Shown here: positions 8,839 through 17,214 of the stretch, piece by piece
Position numbering within the stretch: position 1 is the first letter of the stretch
Layout of the letters: every line of letters starts with the position of its first letter
Notes under the pieces: model-generated
What the model was told of the DNA's origin: nothing
The model's database searches: none
What the model saw: the letters and a program-made list of their open reading frames with translations, nothing else
NCBI GenBank assembly: GCA_964450645.1
Contig: CAYVEB010000009.1
Location: forward strand, 1-57,607
Length of the DNA stretch: 57,607 nt
Direction: 5' to 3'
Origin: JAKSPM01 sp964450645
Lineage (GTDB): Bacteria; Bacillota; Clostridia; Oscillospirales; Oscillospiraceae
Position numbers and translations under genes: made by a program

Positions 8839-9647
8839 GCTTTACGGTAAACCGCGCCGGGAGCCTGGAATATCTTACGGCGGGAAACCTGCGGGGGCGG
8901 ATCGTCCACTGTTTTTCCACGCGCCTGGGCGGCGTGAGCCGGGGCGATTTTGAAAGCCTGAACCTGGGCACCCACCGGGGCGACGCGCCGGAGAACGTGT
9001 GGGAGAACTATCGTATTCTGGGCCAAGCGGTCGGTTTTTACCCGGAGGACACCGTGTTCACCCGCCAGCTCCACGGCGTGCGGGTCGTCCGCGTTGGCCG
9101 CGCCGACCGGGGCGCAGGATTGCGCGCGGAGGTTGCCGAGGAGCGCGACGGCTTGATTACCATCGATTCCGGCGTGGCGCTGGTAGTCTTCAGTGCGGAC
9201 TGTACGCCGGTTTTGCTCCATGACCCGGTCACCGGGGGCATCGGCGCGGTGCACTCCGGCTGGCGCGGAACCGCGGGCGGCATCGTGCGCTGCGCGGTAC
9301 AGGCGATGCAGCGGGAATTCGGCACAAATCCGGCGGATCTCCAGGCGGCCATCGGCCCGTGCATCGGCGCGTGCTGCTTTGAAACCGACCGGGACGTCCC
9401 GGAGGCCATGCTGGCCCAAGTGGGGCCGGAGGCCGCCTGCGCCATATCCCGGCACGGTGAAAAATACCATGTGGATCTCAAGGCAATCAACCGTCTGTGG
9501 CTGCTGCGCTGCGGCGTGACGAACATCGACGTCAGCGGGGAGTGTACCTGCTGCCAGCCGGAGCGGTTCTGGAGCCACCGGAGGGTGGGCAACCGGCGCG
9601 GCAGTCTGGCGGCGGTCATCATGCGGAAGGAGGCGGAGATCGCTTGA
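8835..9647 (+). CDS. pgeF: Peptidoglycan editing factor PgeF / YfiH-YlmD multicopper-oxidase-like purine enzyme
   Basis: The 270-residue protein matches the DUF152 (YfiH/YlmD) family, cytoplasmic enzymes with adenosine deaminase/phosphorylase activity in vitro and a genetic role in keeping wrong residues out of peptidoglycan precursors. HSGWRGTAGGIV, GPCIGACCFE and CTCCQPERFWSHRR carry the conserved His and Cys metal ligands. I start it at 8835, where ATGA overlaps the secA stop; the longer frame would run back into the SecA zinc tail. It overlaps the next gene by four bases (TTGA), so it is probably translated from the secA transcript. Confidence 0.9.
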   Translation: MSFTVNRAGSLEYLTAGNLRGRIVHCFSTRLGGVSRGDFESLNLGTHRGDAPENVWENYRILGQAVGFYPEDTVFTRQLHGVRVVRVGRADRGAGLRAEVAEERDGLITIDSGVALVVFSADCTPVLLHDPVTGGIGAVHSGWRGTAGGIVRCAVQAMQREFGTNPADLQAAIGPCIGACCFETDRDVPEAMLAQVGPEAACAISRHGEKYHVDLKAINRLWLLRCGVTNIDVSGECTCCQPERFWSHRRVGNRRGSLAAVIMRKEAEIA

Positions 9648-11290
9648 AACGCAGCGCGTCCTATAAGCCCCTCGGCGTCCGCGCGGCCCGCGCGGGAAAC
9701 ATCCCCCGTCAAAGCCGGTGGATGCGGTCTGGCGCCTGTCTGCTGACGCTGCTGGCACTGCTGTGCGCCTGCTCCAACCCGGAGGCCGAGGACAGCGCCC
9801 TGTACGCGGCTGCAACCCAGGGCACGCAAATCCTCTCCGGCGCAGAGGAGCCGGTTGCCACAGCGCCTGTGCAGACCTTTGCGGTGTCCTATCTGCCCGA
9901 CGAGGGGTTCAACCCCTTTACGTGCGAAAGCACGGTGAACCGCACGCTGTTCACCTTTTTATATGACAGTTTGTTCATTGTAACCGGTGATTTTGAGGCG
10001 GAGCCAGCACTGTGTGCGTCATTCAGCGTCTCGGAGGACCAGATGACCTACCGGTTCAACCTGGTATCCGGCGTGCGCTTCTCCGACGGAACGCCGCTGA
10101 GTGCTGACGACGCCGTCGCCTCCATCCAAGCGGGGATGCAGAGCAAGTTCTATTCCGGCAGGCTGTCCCATATCACCTCTATCCAGGCGCTCGACGCCGG
10201 CACACTGGAGATCACGCTGGACACGCCCTTTGAAAATCTCCCGCTCGTGCTGGACATCCCCATCGTCAAGGCGGACACCATCGATCAGGACATCCCCTTG
10301 GGAACCGGGCCGTATTGGGTCTCCGGCTCCACGCTGTGCCGAAATGAGACCGGCCAGCCCACGGCGCCTTTGATCGACGTGGACGTGATCCGCATGATTG
10401 CGGCCACCTCCGCCAACCAGATCCGCGATGCCTTTGAATTCGGCCAGACGAACCTGGTCTGCACCGATCCCAACGCCGCCGGTTCCACCGGCTACCACTG
10501 TAATTACGACGTGTGGGATTGCAGCACCACGATCATGCAATACATCGGCTTCAACCAGCTCGACGGCCCGTTTGCCAGCCAGACGCTGCGTGCCGGCGTC
10601 ACCCACGGAATCGACCGGACAGCCCTGATCAACCAGGCCCTAAGCGACTACGCGCTGGCGGCGTCGCTCCCGTGTTCGCCGCGCTCGGCGTTCTATGATG
10701 GCGCCATGGCGAACGACTACGCCTATTTGCCGTCTGCTTTCCAGGCGGCTGTGCGCGATTCGGGCGCCTTCAACACGCCGGAGGATCCGGCGGACTTCCT
10801 CGTTTGCTCGGCGGAGGCGTCGCGGGTGAGCGCGGCGCAGGCCATTGCCGAACAGCTGGAGGCGCAGGGGTTTTATGTCTCCGTGCGGTCTTTGGACTAC
10901 GACGGCTACCGTGAGGCTCTGGAGTCGGGGGAGTTCGACCTATACTATGGCGAGGTCAAGCTCCCGGCCAACTTTGACCTCAGCTGTTTCTACGCGGCGG
11001 ACGCGCCGCTGGCCTATGGCGGAATTGCCGATAACGAGATCGCCCAGCTGTGCCTGGACGCGCTGAAAAACTCAGGCGCATACCAAGATCTGTTTGCCGC
11101 CGTCATGCAGGACGCGGCGATCTGCCCGGTGCTGTTCAAAAACTACGCGGTCTACATGGATCGCGGCGCGGTGGAATATCTCTACCCAGCGGTGGACAAT
11201 GTGCTCCGCGTCCCCAGCGGCCGCACGCTGCTTGACGCCAACGTCCCCTTTGACAATTCGCCCGCTGAAACCGATGAAAGCCAGCATTAA
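9644..11290 (+). CDS. Family 5 extracellular solute-binding lipoprotein (oligopeptide-type)
   Basis: A 548-residue secreted receptor of the OppA/DppA type: after the leader it has FNPFTCESTVNRTLFTFLYDSLF, RFNLVSGVRFSDGTPLSADD and a family-typical C-terminal half. The leader ends in LLALLCAC, a lipobox, so the mature protein should be lipid-anchored outside the membrane. The start is uncertain: TTG at 9644 overlaps the pgeF stop and has a GGAG 6 bases away, while ATG at 9721 would give a cleaner signal peptide. No permease or ATPase is adjacent, so it either feeds a remote transporter or has another binding role. A strong terminator follows. Confidence 0.85.
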   Translation: MKRSASYKPLGVRAARAGNIPRQSRWMRSGACLLTLLALLCACSNPEAEDSALYAAATQGTQILSGAEEPVATAPVQTFAVSYLPDEGFNPFTCESTVNRTLFTFLYDSLFIVTGDFEAEPALCASFSVSEDQMTYRFNLVSGVRFSDGTPLSADDAVASIQAGMQSKFYSGRLSHITSIQALDAGTLEITLDTPFENLPLVLDIPIVKADTIDQDIPLGTGPYWVSGSTLCRNETGQPTAPLIDVDVIRMIAATSANQIRDAFEFGQTNLVCTDPNAAGSTGYHCNYDVWDCSTTIMQYIGFNQLDGPFASQTLRAGVTHGIDRTALINQALSDYALAASLPCSPRSAFYDGAMANDYAYLPSAFQAAVRDSGAFNTPEDPADFLVCSAEASRVSAAQAIAEQLEAQGFYVSVRSLDYDGYREALESGEFDLYYGEVKLPANFDLSCFYAADAPLAYGGIADNEIAQLCLDALKNSGAYQDLFAAVMQDAAICPVLFKNYAVYMDRGAVEYLYPAVDNVLRVPSGRTLLDANVPFDNSPAETDESQH

Positions 11291-11307
11291 GCGCTCTATA
11301 AATCAAC

Positions 11308-11333
11308 ATCGCCGCCGGGAAACCGGCGGCGAT
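11308..11333. terminator. Bidirectional hairpin terminator between the binding protein and the glycosyltransferase
   Basis: ATCGCCGCCGG (11308-11318) and its exact complement (11323-11333) enclose a GAAA tetraloop. T-rich sequence follows on the plus strand (ACATTTTATTT). The two flanking genes converge here, so it can serve the plus-strand gene and perhaps both. Confidence 0.85.
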
Positions 11334-11339
11334 TACATT

Positions 11340-12269
11340 TTATTTGGGTTCTTTCAGCGTTCCGCAAGTCTCCGCGACAATATAGCGGGGGCGGCCCTTG
11401 ATCTCCTCATAAATTTTAGAGATGTAAAATCCAATGATTCCCAGGCTGACCATGATCAGTCCGCAGCCGATCAGCTGGATTAAAATCACCGTCGTGAAGC
11501 CCTCCAGCGCATGTCCGGAAAATTTCCGCACCAGAGTCTGAATTCCCAGGCCAAATGAGAGAATCAGGAAGATCGCGCCGAACCACGTCACTATCTGCAT
11601 GGGTGCAGAGGAAAACGACGTGATGTTCCGCAACGCGTAGGAAATCAGCGACCGGGTGGACCATTTGGACTCCCCCGCGGTGCGCTCCTGCACCCGGTAC
11701 GTCACACTGGTCTTGCGGAAGCCGACCCAGAAGGACAGCGCGCGGAAAAACACGTTCCGCTCGGGGATGGCATTGAGCGCGTCGACCACCTTGCGGTCGA
11801 GCAACTTAAAGTCCGAGGAATTTCTCATATCCAGATGGGTGGCCTTGGTGATCAGCTTATAGAAAGTGTTGGCGGCAAACCGGTGCAGTTTCCCTTCCTC
11901 CCCGCGGTCTTCCTTCACGCCCTCGACTACCTCGTAGCCCTGCTCCCACAGACGCACCATCTCCACGATTTTCTCCGGCGGATGCTGCAGATCGCAGTCC
12001 ATAACCACGCAGCAGTCGCCCGTGGCCCGTTCCAGCCCGGCGAACATTGCCGGTTCCTTGCCGAAGTTGCGGCTGAAATGGATGCCGGTTACATGCGCGT
12101 CCCGGCCAGCGCACGCGAGAATATTTTCCCAGGTCCGGTCCTTGGAACCGTCGTCTACAAAGACCAGCTGATAATCAATGTCCTCGGCGGACAGAACCTG
12201 GCCGATGACGCGGGTTGCCTTGTCGATCATCGCTTCTTCATTATAGGCAGGCAAAATCACGGAAACCAT
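11340..12269 (-). CDS. GT2 family membrane glycosyltransferase (DPM1/GtrB-like)
   Basis: The 309-residue protein has the GT-A fold motifs VSVILPAYNEE, VFVDDGSKDRTWE and VVMDCDLQHPPEK (DCD at 91-93 binds the metal and nucleotide). Two C-terminal membrane spans (about 225-245 and 260-283) follow. This is the layout of undecaprenyl- or dolichyl-phosphate sugar transferases such as GtrB, which make a lipid-linked sugar on the inner face of the membrane for later glycosylation of cell-wall polymers. The start at 12269 is chosen because GGAGG lies 8 bases upstream; the TTG at 12284 would fall on that site. No flippase or acceptor-side enzyme is adjacent, so the product is unknown. Confidence 0.9.
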   Translation of the reverse strand: MVSVILPAYNEEAMIDKATRVIGQVLSAEDIDYQLVFVDDGSKDRTWENILACAGRDAHVTGIHFSRNFGKEPAMFAGLERATGDCCVVMDCDLQHPPEKIVEMVRLWEQGYEVVEGVKEDRGEEGKLHRFAANTFYKLITKATHLDMRNSSDFKLLDRKVVDALNAIPERNVFFRALSFWVGFRKTSVTYRVQERTAGESKWSTRSLISYALRNITSFSSAPMQIVTWFGAIFLILSFGLGIQTLVRKFSGHALEGFTTVILIQLIGCGLIMVSLGIIGFYISKIYEEIKGRPRYIVAETCGTLKEPK

Positions 12270-12400
12270 GGGCAGCACCTCCAAAATCGTCTGAATTCAC
12301 GCTTATTTTACCGCAAACAGGGAGAAAATGTCAAGCAAAAAGCACAGTCCCTGCAAATATGTGCGGAATTAGTTTGCAACGCGAATTCCCGACTAGGTAG

Positions 12401-12950
12401 TGTCAAGAATTACGCGCAAATTTTTAAAACCGGCTCTGTGATGTAAACAGATGGAATACCAAACTTCATTATAGAAGCAGCGGAGATGCTTTCATAAAAC
12501 CTATGCGAAAGCCGTCAGGCCGCAGCCAGTTTCCCATCAGAATTTGAAGCAAACTTCCGCCCCCGTTGCCCGCACTAGCTTTCTGCTGCTCCAAGCTAAG
12601 CGCTCCTTTCGCGTTTCATCCAATTCCTCTACACTAGAAAATTTCTTCCAGCCGGGCAAATAGCATGGGTCACTTCGGTGGCTTTGCTCTAATTTCCCAC
12701 GATACCACGGCATCTTGAAAAAATCAGTTTATGGTTCATTTTTGCTTCTTTCAATGCGCGGTCAAACGGAAATTCCTCTATTTCGCTGACGTATTGATAG
12801 GCAAACTCTGTCCCGTTATCTGTTTAAATCTTCTGAATCCGGAACGGAAATCCCTCCGGTATGGGGAGAAATTGCTCTTCCTGAGAAGGCGGGACGGCAA
12901 TTCCGACTATCCCTGAAATTTCCTTTCCCCCAACTATTTACAAAAAAGCC
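12401..12950 (-). mobile_element. Decayed insertion sequence remnant (IS481/IS3-like)
   Basis: The stretch 12270-13209 has no intact gene. Between about 12537 and 12880 the minus strand encodes recognisable pieces of an rve-type transposase. Just past its end is TGTCAAGAATTACGCGCAAA (12401-12420), which has the look of a terminal inverted repeat. The other end was not found, so the outer limits given here are approximate and the element is dead. Confidence 0.5.
12537..12880 (-). pseudogene. DDE/rve transposase C-terminal fragment with stop and frameshift
   Basis: Read on the minus strand, one frame gives EGFPFRIQKI, then an in-frame TAA, then TDNGTEFAYQYV and ALKEAKMNHKLI. A second frame continues with RGKLEQSHRSD and KKFSSVEELDETRKERL, ending at a stop at 12537-12539. 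TDNGTEF is the second catalytic Asp region of rve integrase folds, and GK(V/L)E(R/Q)SHR is the conserved third-acid motif. Together they indicate an IS481- or IS3-type enzyme inactivated by at least one nonsense change and one frameshift. Only the C-terminal half of the catalytic domain remains. Confidence 0.6.
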
Positions 12951-12985
12951 CATGGATGATCGCACCAAAATAAAAAGGCATAAAG

Positions 12986-13104
12986 ACAGGCCGCTTTAGC
13001 GGCCTGTAGTGTAATGCGGTGCCAAACTATTTTATACCCCTTTAGGGGTGAAGCCAGTCTTTAGCCCTAAAGGGCCTGTGTAAACCACCACCTCCGTAGT
13101 GGTT
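12986..13104. repeat. Three-hairpin element, possible IS200/IS605-derived end or palindromic MITE
   Basis: Three inverted repeats lie in about 120 bases: ACAGGCCGCT with AGCGGCCTGT (12986-13007); CCCTTTAGGG at 13038-13047 with CCCTAAAGGG at 13065-13074; and AACCAC with GTGGTT (13083-13104). Closely spaced hairpins of this kind are typical of IS200/IS605 ends and of non-autonomous palindrome-associated elements, and no transposase gene accompanies them. The element lies about 105 bases past the stop of the minus-strand gene ending at 13210, so it could also help end that transcript. Confidence 0.4.
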
Positions 13105-13209
13105 ATGACTTTCTCATGCCGTTTTGCTACAGTCTTTCACCTGGCGGTTTTCACCCGGCGGGCTGGAAACTTTTCAAGCTGAAAATAATTCCGCAGAAAA
13201 AATTTCCTC

Positions 13210-14334
13210 TTATTTGGCCGACGGAATGGCCACGCTGGGCTTGGCCGCAAGCTCCGCAGGGGTATGGCCGCAGTTATACCACAGGCGCGTGTGATTGTGA
13301 AAGTTCTGAAAAATTTCTATAATTTCGTTCAGATCATCCTCCCCCGACACAACGATTCCAAGGGACGCCAGCGTGGACAGCATCACGTCCGAGTCGATTT
13401 CCAGCTGGAGCATGTAGGACAGAGCCGCGATTACCCCCCGGGCGGTTCCCGCGGTAAGACCCTTTCCCGTCAAAAAACGCTCCAGTGCCCGGGTGTAGGG
13501 CGTCTGCTCATAGTAGCGGTCGTCGGCGTAGCGCAAAAACTCCCTTCTGGGCAGGATGCAATAGTCCTTTCCAATCTGCCCGTCCCGGACGGCTTCGTAG
13601 AAGCTCACATCGATTTCAAGCAGAGCGACATGGATAATCTTGCGGAAAAGGGGCGGCGCTTCCCGCTTGACCCAATAGAACGCCTCCTCCCCGCAGATCA
13701 CATAGTGGTGCTCCTCGTGGCGGAGTATCTCCAGCAGCTCTAAAAACGCCTCCTCAGAAATGGGAAGATCGTGCTGCCGGTTGTAGATTTGCAGCAAATT
13801 ATTCACAGAAATCACACCGTAGAGATTCGCCGCCGCCGCCACGTAATCCGAAACCTCGCGGACCGTCTGCTCCGGCAGGCTCACCTGCGCCCACAGCTGG
13901 TCCAGACGTTCGTCGGAGTAGATCTCCGGCAAAAAATCCTCCAGGTTCCACAGCGCCGGCGCGTCGCCAACGCTACGCACAACCTCCGGCTTGCGGGTGG
14001 TCTGCGGCAGTTCGCGCAAAACCCTGCATTGAAACGTCCAGTGCATTTCGCCAATTTCCAGCCGGTACTTGAATTTTTTGCCCGCCGTCAGCCCAAGCTG
14101 CTCCAATTTGTAATCGCTGGTCGACCGGCCGGTATTCGCCTTTTTGGCATAGTAGCAATCGGCGGTGCTGGTGCTGCGATTGTTCATAAAGAAGGCGTGC
14201 AATTGATCATGATGAATCTCGAATGCCTCTAAAATCGCCCTGTGCAGCCGCAGCAGGCTCGCTTTGCTGGAGATACGGATGTGCCGGTAGCATCCGCTGG
14301 CATATAAAACGCTGATGACATATGACGTTCCCAT
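13210..14334 (-). CDS. Plasmid pRiA4b ORF-3 / IS1096-ORF3-like protein
   Basis: The 374-residue protein begins with a domain resembling the pRiA4b ORF-3 family: LRLHRAILEAFEIHHDQLHAFFMN, then YKLEQLGLTAGKKFKYRLEIGEMHW and an LPQTTRKPEVV-type end. The remaining 220 residues are mostly helical, with no motif I can assign. The start at 14334 follows AGGGGG about 10 bases upstream; the longer frame to 14490 has no ribosome binding site and overlaps asd. The gene is 58 bases downstream of asd and may be cotranscribed with it. The biochemical function of this family is not established, and nearby mobile DNA leaves open an accessory origin. Confidence 0.65.
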   Translation of the reverse strand: MGTSYVISVLYASGCYRHIRISSKASLLRLHRAILEAFEIHHDQLHAFFMNNRSTSTADCYYAKKANTGRSTSDYKLEQLGLTAGKKFKYRLEIGEMHWTFQCRVLRELPQTTRKPEVVRSVGDAPALWNLEDFLPEIYSDERLDQLWAQVSLPEQTVREVSDYVAAAANLYGVISVNNLLQIYNRQHDLPISEEAFLELLEILRHEEHHYVICGEEAFYWVKREAPPLFRKIIHVALLEIDVSFYEAVRDGQIGKDYCILPRREFLRYADDRYYEQTPYTRALERFLTGKGLTAGTARGVIAALSYMLQLEIDSDVMLSTLASLGIVVSGEDDLNEIIEIFQNFHNHTRLWYNCGHTPAELAAKPSVAIPSAK

Positions 14335-14392
14335 AATGCAGTTTCCCCCTTCTGTTGTAAAGATTTTATAATATGAAGCGCGCATACTCGCG

Positions 14393-15397
14393 CTAGGGCG
14401 TACACAACAGCTCCGCAATCTGCACGGCGTTCGTCGCGGCGCCCTTGCGAATCTGATCCCCGCAGCACCACAGGCAAAGGCCGTTTTCATCTGTTAAGTC
14501 CTTTCGGATCCGGCCGACAAGCACCATATCCTGGTCCGAGGCGTCTAACGGCATGGGGTATTGGGCCCTGTCCAGCCGGTCGACCAGCTTACAGCCGGGC
14601 GCTCGGGCGATGGCGTCTTGCGCCTGGCGAACGGAAATCGGCCGGTCAAACCGCAGCTGGACCGAAATCGAGTGGCTCCGCACCACCGGCACCCGCACGC
14701 AGGTACACGACACCTTCAGCTCCGGCAGATGCAAAATCTTTCTCCCCTCGTTTTGCAGCTTCATCTCCTCGGACGTATAGCCCGCGTAGGCCTCGCCGCC
14801 GATCTGCGGAATCAGGTTGAACGCGATCTGATAGGGGAACACTTTGGGCTGCGCCTGCTTGCCAGTCCGCAGCGCCTCCATTTGCTCGGACAGCTCCAGC
14901 GGTCCCCCGGCGCCGGCGCCAGAAACGGCCTGGTATGTGGAAACGACCATCGACTGAATCGGCGCGATCCGGTTGAGCGCGTTGACGGCCGTGACGGTAA
15001 TGATGGTCGAACAGTTGGGGTTGGAGATAATCCCCTTGTGCGCCCTGACGTCCTCGGGGTTGATCTCCGGCACTACCAGCGGCACCTCCGGGTCCAGACG
15101 GAAAGCCGAGGAATTGTCCACGAACACCGCGCCCGCCTGGACTATGGCTGGGGCCAGCTGGCGGGCAATTTCATTTTCCACCGCGCCGAGCACGACGTCG
15201 ACGCCCGCAAACGCGTCCTCCGACGCCTCCTGGATCATCAGCGGCTTTCCCTTCCACGCGACCACCTTCCCCGCGCTGCGGGCGCTGGCGAGCAGCCGCA
15301 GCTCTCCCACCGGAAAGTCTCGCTCTAAAAGTATTTTCATCATTTCCCGGCCGACCGCGCCGGTCGCGCCGAGAATTGCTACGTTGTATAATTTCAT
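14393..15397 (-). CDS. asd: Aspartate-semialdehyde dehydrogenase
   Basis: Asd reduces aspartyl phosphate to the semialdehyde, the branch point to lysine, diaminopimelate, threonine and methionine. The 334-residue protein has the NADP-binding GATGAVG at residues 10-16, the catalytic cysteine in SNPNCSTI (Cys129), and TYQAVSGAGAGG, and its length matches the Gram-positive form. AGGAGGG precedes the ATG at 15397. No lysine-pathway genes accompany it. It has a good promoter of its own at 15420-15448 and probably cotranscribes the gene ending at 13210. Confidence 0.96.
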   Translation of the reverse strand: MKLYNVAILGATGAVGREMMKILLERDFPVGELRLLASARSAGKVVAWKGKPLMIQEASEDAFAGVDVVLGAVENEIARQLAPAIVQAGAVFVDNSSAFRLDPEVPLVVPEINPEDVRAHKGIISNPNCSTIITVTAVNALNRIAPIQSMVVSTYQAVSGAGAGGPLELSEQMEALRTGKQAQPKVFPYQIAFNLIPQIGGEAYAGYTSEEMKLQNEGRKILHLPELKVSCTCVRVPVVRSHSISVQLRFDRPISVRQAQDAIARAPGCKLVDRLDRAQYPMPLDASDQDMVLVGRIRKDLTDENGLCLWCCGDQIRKGAATNAVQIAELLCTP

Positions 15398-15419
15398 GAG
15401 CCACCCTCCTGTTTATCTT

Positions 15420-15448
15420 ATTATACAACATTCTGGCTCTATTTGCAA
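15420..15448 (-). promoter_or_regulatory. Sigma-A promoter of asd
   Basis: On the minus strand TTGCAA and TATAAT are separated by 17 bases, about 23 bases before the asd start codon. Confidence 0.7.
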
Positions 15449-15567
15449 AGCCTTTCTTTTCTTATGCGGATATTTCTTTTTCCGCGCCGTCGGTTCAGTT
15501 TATGCGTTACAAAGTAGCACTGTTACCGTACTTTTGAGCGAAATTTGTATCTTGACCATAATAATGC

Positions 15568-15596
15568 TTGACAAGCATTGGGAATTTGCCTACAAT
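15568..15596 (+). promoter_or_regulatory. Strong sigma-A promoter of the ROK repressor gene
   Basis: A consensus TTGACA is followed after 17 bases by TACAAT. The expected transcription start (about 15603) lies at the edge of the 14-base motif described for 15606-15619, which suggests autoregulation. Confidence 0.8.
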
Positions 15597-15605
15597 GAAC
15601 GGTGG

Positions 15606-15619
15606 AAACGCTTGCGCGT
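15606..15619. promoter_or_regulatory. Putative operator, copy 1 (AAACGCTTGCGCGT)
   Basis: This 14-mer lies at about +3 to +16 of the ROK gene transcript and recurs with two transitions at 16954-16967, upstream of the kinase operon. It is partly palindromic (ACGC...GCGT). A bound repressor here would block early transcription. Confidence 0.5.
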
Positions 15620-15673
15620 TTTTTTCATTCCTGGCCAGGCGCCGCTGGGAATGGCGGGGGGAGAGATCCGAAT

Positions 15674-16846
15674 ATGACAGAAAAAGCCGGAAAAAACAGA
15701 AGTGACTATAAACGGGTCAATCGGGGTCTGGTACTGAAAATGGTCGCCACCGGTCAGTGCGCCACCCGCTCGGAGCTGGTGCGCAGCACGGGGCTGAGCA
15801 AAATGGCCATTTCCAACATCGTCAGCGCCATGATCGCGCAAAATTTGCTGGTGGAGACGGGAACCTCGCCCAGCGAGGAGCTGGGCCGCCGGCCAGCCGG
15901 TCTGGCCATCTCGGAGAAGGCGCCAAAAGTGTTAGGCCTGGCGATCCACCGCAACCGCTGCGACGCGGTGCTGTGCGATCTCAACATGCGCGTCCATAAG
16001 CGCGAGTCGGTGCCCATGCCCGCCGAGATGAACGCGGAAAAACTGACCGCTTTGTCCTATCAGGCGCTGGATACGGTGATGCGCGGCGCGGAAAATGTGG
16101 CGGGCATCGGTATTTCGTCGATCGGCCCGATCAGCATCCGGGACGGCATGATCCTCTCGCCGTATTACTTCTACGGGATTTCCAATGTAAAAATTGTGGA
16201 CATCATCCGCAGCCGCTACCGGCTGCCGGTGTATTTTGACCACGACAACCAAAGCGCCGTCCTGGTCGAGAGCCTATACGGCAACGCCAAAAATTGCCGG
16301 GATGTGCTGTTTGTGGGCATCGGGCAGGGCGTCGGCTGCGGAATTTTGACGGACGGCAAGCTGTTTTGCAACAGCCGGGGCCTGCCGCCGGAGCTGGGCC
16401 ACGTGAGCATCGACGTCAACGGGCGTCTGTGCGCCTGCGGAAACCGCGGCTGCGTGGAAACGTACATTCGCACGCCGGAGCTTGTCAAGCAGCTGCAATA
16501 CCACACGGGCAAGTTCTATTCTCTGAAGTCCTTCGGCACGATGGAGGGCAATGATCTGGTGGATTCGGTCTTTTCCGACGCGGTCAACCGTCTGGCCACG
16601 GCCATTGTGAACATCGTCAACATGCTCAACAGCGAGTTGATCCTGCTGGGGAACGACGCCGTCCATTGGCCCGACCGGCACATCGCGGAGTTGGAACGCC
16701 TGATCAATGCGCGACGCTTCGTGGCATGGGACAAGCCGGTTTTAGTAAAACGAGCGTATTTTTTGCAGGACGCGGCGCTGATGGGAGCCGCATGTAACGT
16801 AGCAAGTCAAATATTCGATGGAAACCTGATATTACAGGACGTATAA
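15674..16846 (+). CDS. ROK-family transcriptional repressor (XylR/NagC type)
   Basis: This 390-residue protein has an N-terminal winged helix (RSELVRSTGLSKMAISNIVSAMI) and a ROK sugar-kinase-like domain, whose zinc motif ELGHVSID...CACGNRGCVETY is intact. ROK repressors bind a sugar or sugar phosphate in the kinase fold and release DNA. I start it at ATG 15674, after a GGGGAG at a suitable spacing; the longer frame to 15602 would include the putative operator. It lies directly upstream of the sugar catabolic operon in the same direction, separated by a terminator, so it is the obvious local regulator. The effector is unknown. Confidence 0.9.
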   Translation: MTEKAGKNRSDYKRVNRGLVLKMVATGQCATRSELVRSTGLSKMAISNIVSAMIAQNLLVETGTSPSEELGRRPAGLAISEKAPKVLGLAIHRNRCDAVLCDLNMRVHKRESVPMPAEMNAEKLTALSYQALDTVMRGAENVAGIGISSIGPISIRDGMILSPYYFYGISNVKIVDIIRSRYRLPVYFDHDNQSAVLVESLYGNAKNCRDVLFVGIGQGVGCGILTDGKLFCNSRGLPPELGHVSIDVNGRLCACGNRGCVETYIRTPELVKQLQYHTGKFYSLKSFGTMEGNDLVDSVFSDAVNRLATAIVNIVNMLNSELILLGNDAVHWPDRHIAELERLINARRFVAWDKPVLVKRAYFLQDAALMGAACNVASQIFDGNLILQDV

Positions 16847-16860
16847 CGGGATAAATTGGC

Positions 16861-16899
16861 AAAAGGACGCGAAGATCAAGGATCTTCGCGTCCTTTTTT
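16861..16899 (+). terminator. Rho-independent terminator of the ROK gene
   Basis: AAGGACGCGAAGATC (16863-16877) pairs perfectly with GATCTTCGCGTCCTT (16881-16895) across a 3-base loop, followed by a T run. It separates the repressor transcript from the kinase operon. Confidence 0.95.
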
Positions 16900-16953
16900 G
16901 CGTCATTTGGGCGGAATTTTGCGGGACCGGCTTGGAAATTCTACGAAATGCAC

Positions 16954-16967
16954 AAACGCTTACGTGT
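16954..16967. promoter_or_regulatory. Putative operator, copy 2 (AAACGCTTACGTGT)
   Basis: It differs from copy 1 at two positions, both transitions. It lies about 180 bases upstream of the predicted kinase promoter in a gene-free, strongly AT-rich interval (16900-17214). That interval also holds TTCGAACTTT (17032-17041) and its inverted copy (17187-17196), the second lying next to the kinase ribosome binding site. Confidence 0.45.
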
Positions 16968-17132
16968 CAGAGAGGAAACTTTAAACTTTTAAGGCGCTAT
17001 TTTTACACAAAATGTATAATTATCGGAAAAATTCGAACTTTTCGGGTGTAAAAAATTTTCGTTTTTTACCCGTGCAAATAGAATTTTTGAAAATTTTGTT
17101 TAAAATTTTTTCCTTTTTTTAAGATTTTTCTG

Positions 17133-17162
17133 TTGACGATGGCAATAAATTTATGATAGAAT
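17133..17162 (+). promoter_or_regulatory. Probable promoter of the sugar catabolic operon
   Basis: TTGACG and TAGAAT are separated by 18 bases, with TGA before the -10 (extended -10 pattern). The first gene starts about 50 bases downstream. The 150 bases upstream are rich in A and T tracts, as in UP-element regions. Confidence 0.6.
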
Positions 17163-17214
17163 CTCTTTATCCGAATTAGTAAACTCAAAGTTCGAAAGGA
17201 GCTTTTACATAGAT

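Noticed and set aside
12731..12916. 61-codon plus-strand ORF
   Set aside because: It runs antisense to the recognisable transposase fragment and has no ribosome binding site.
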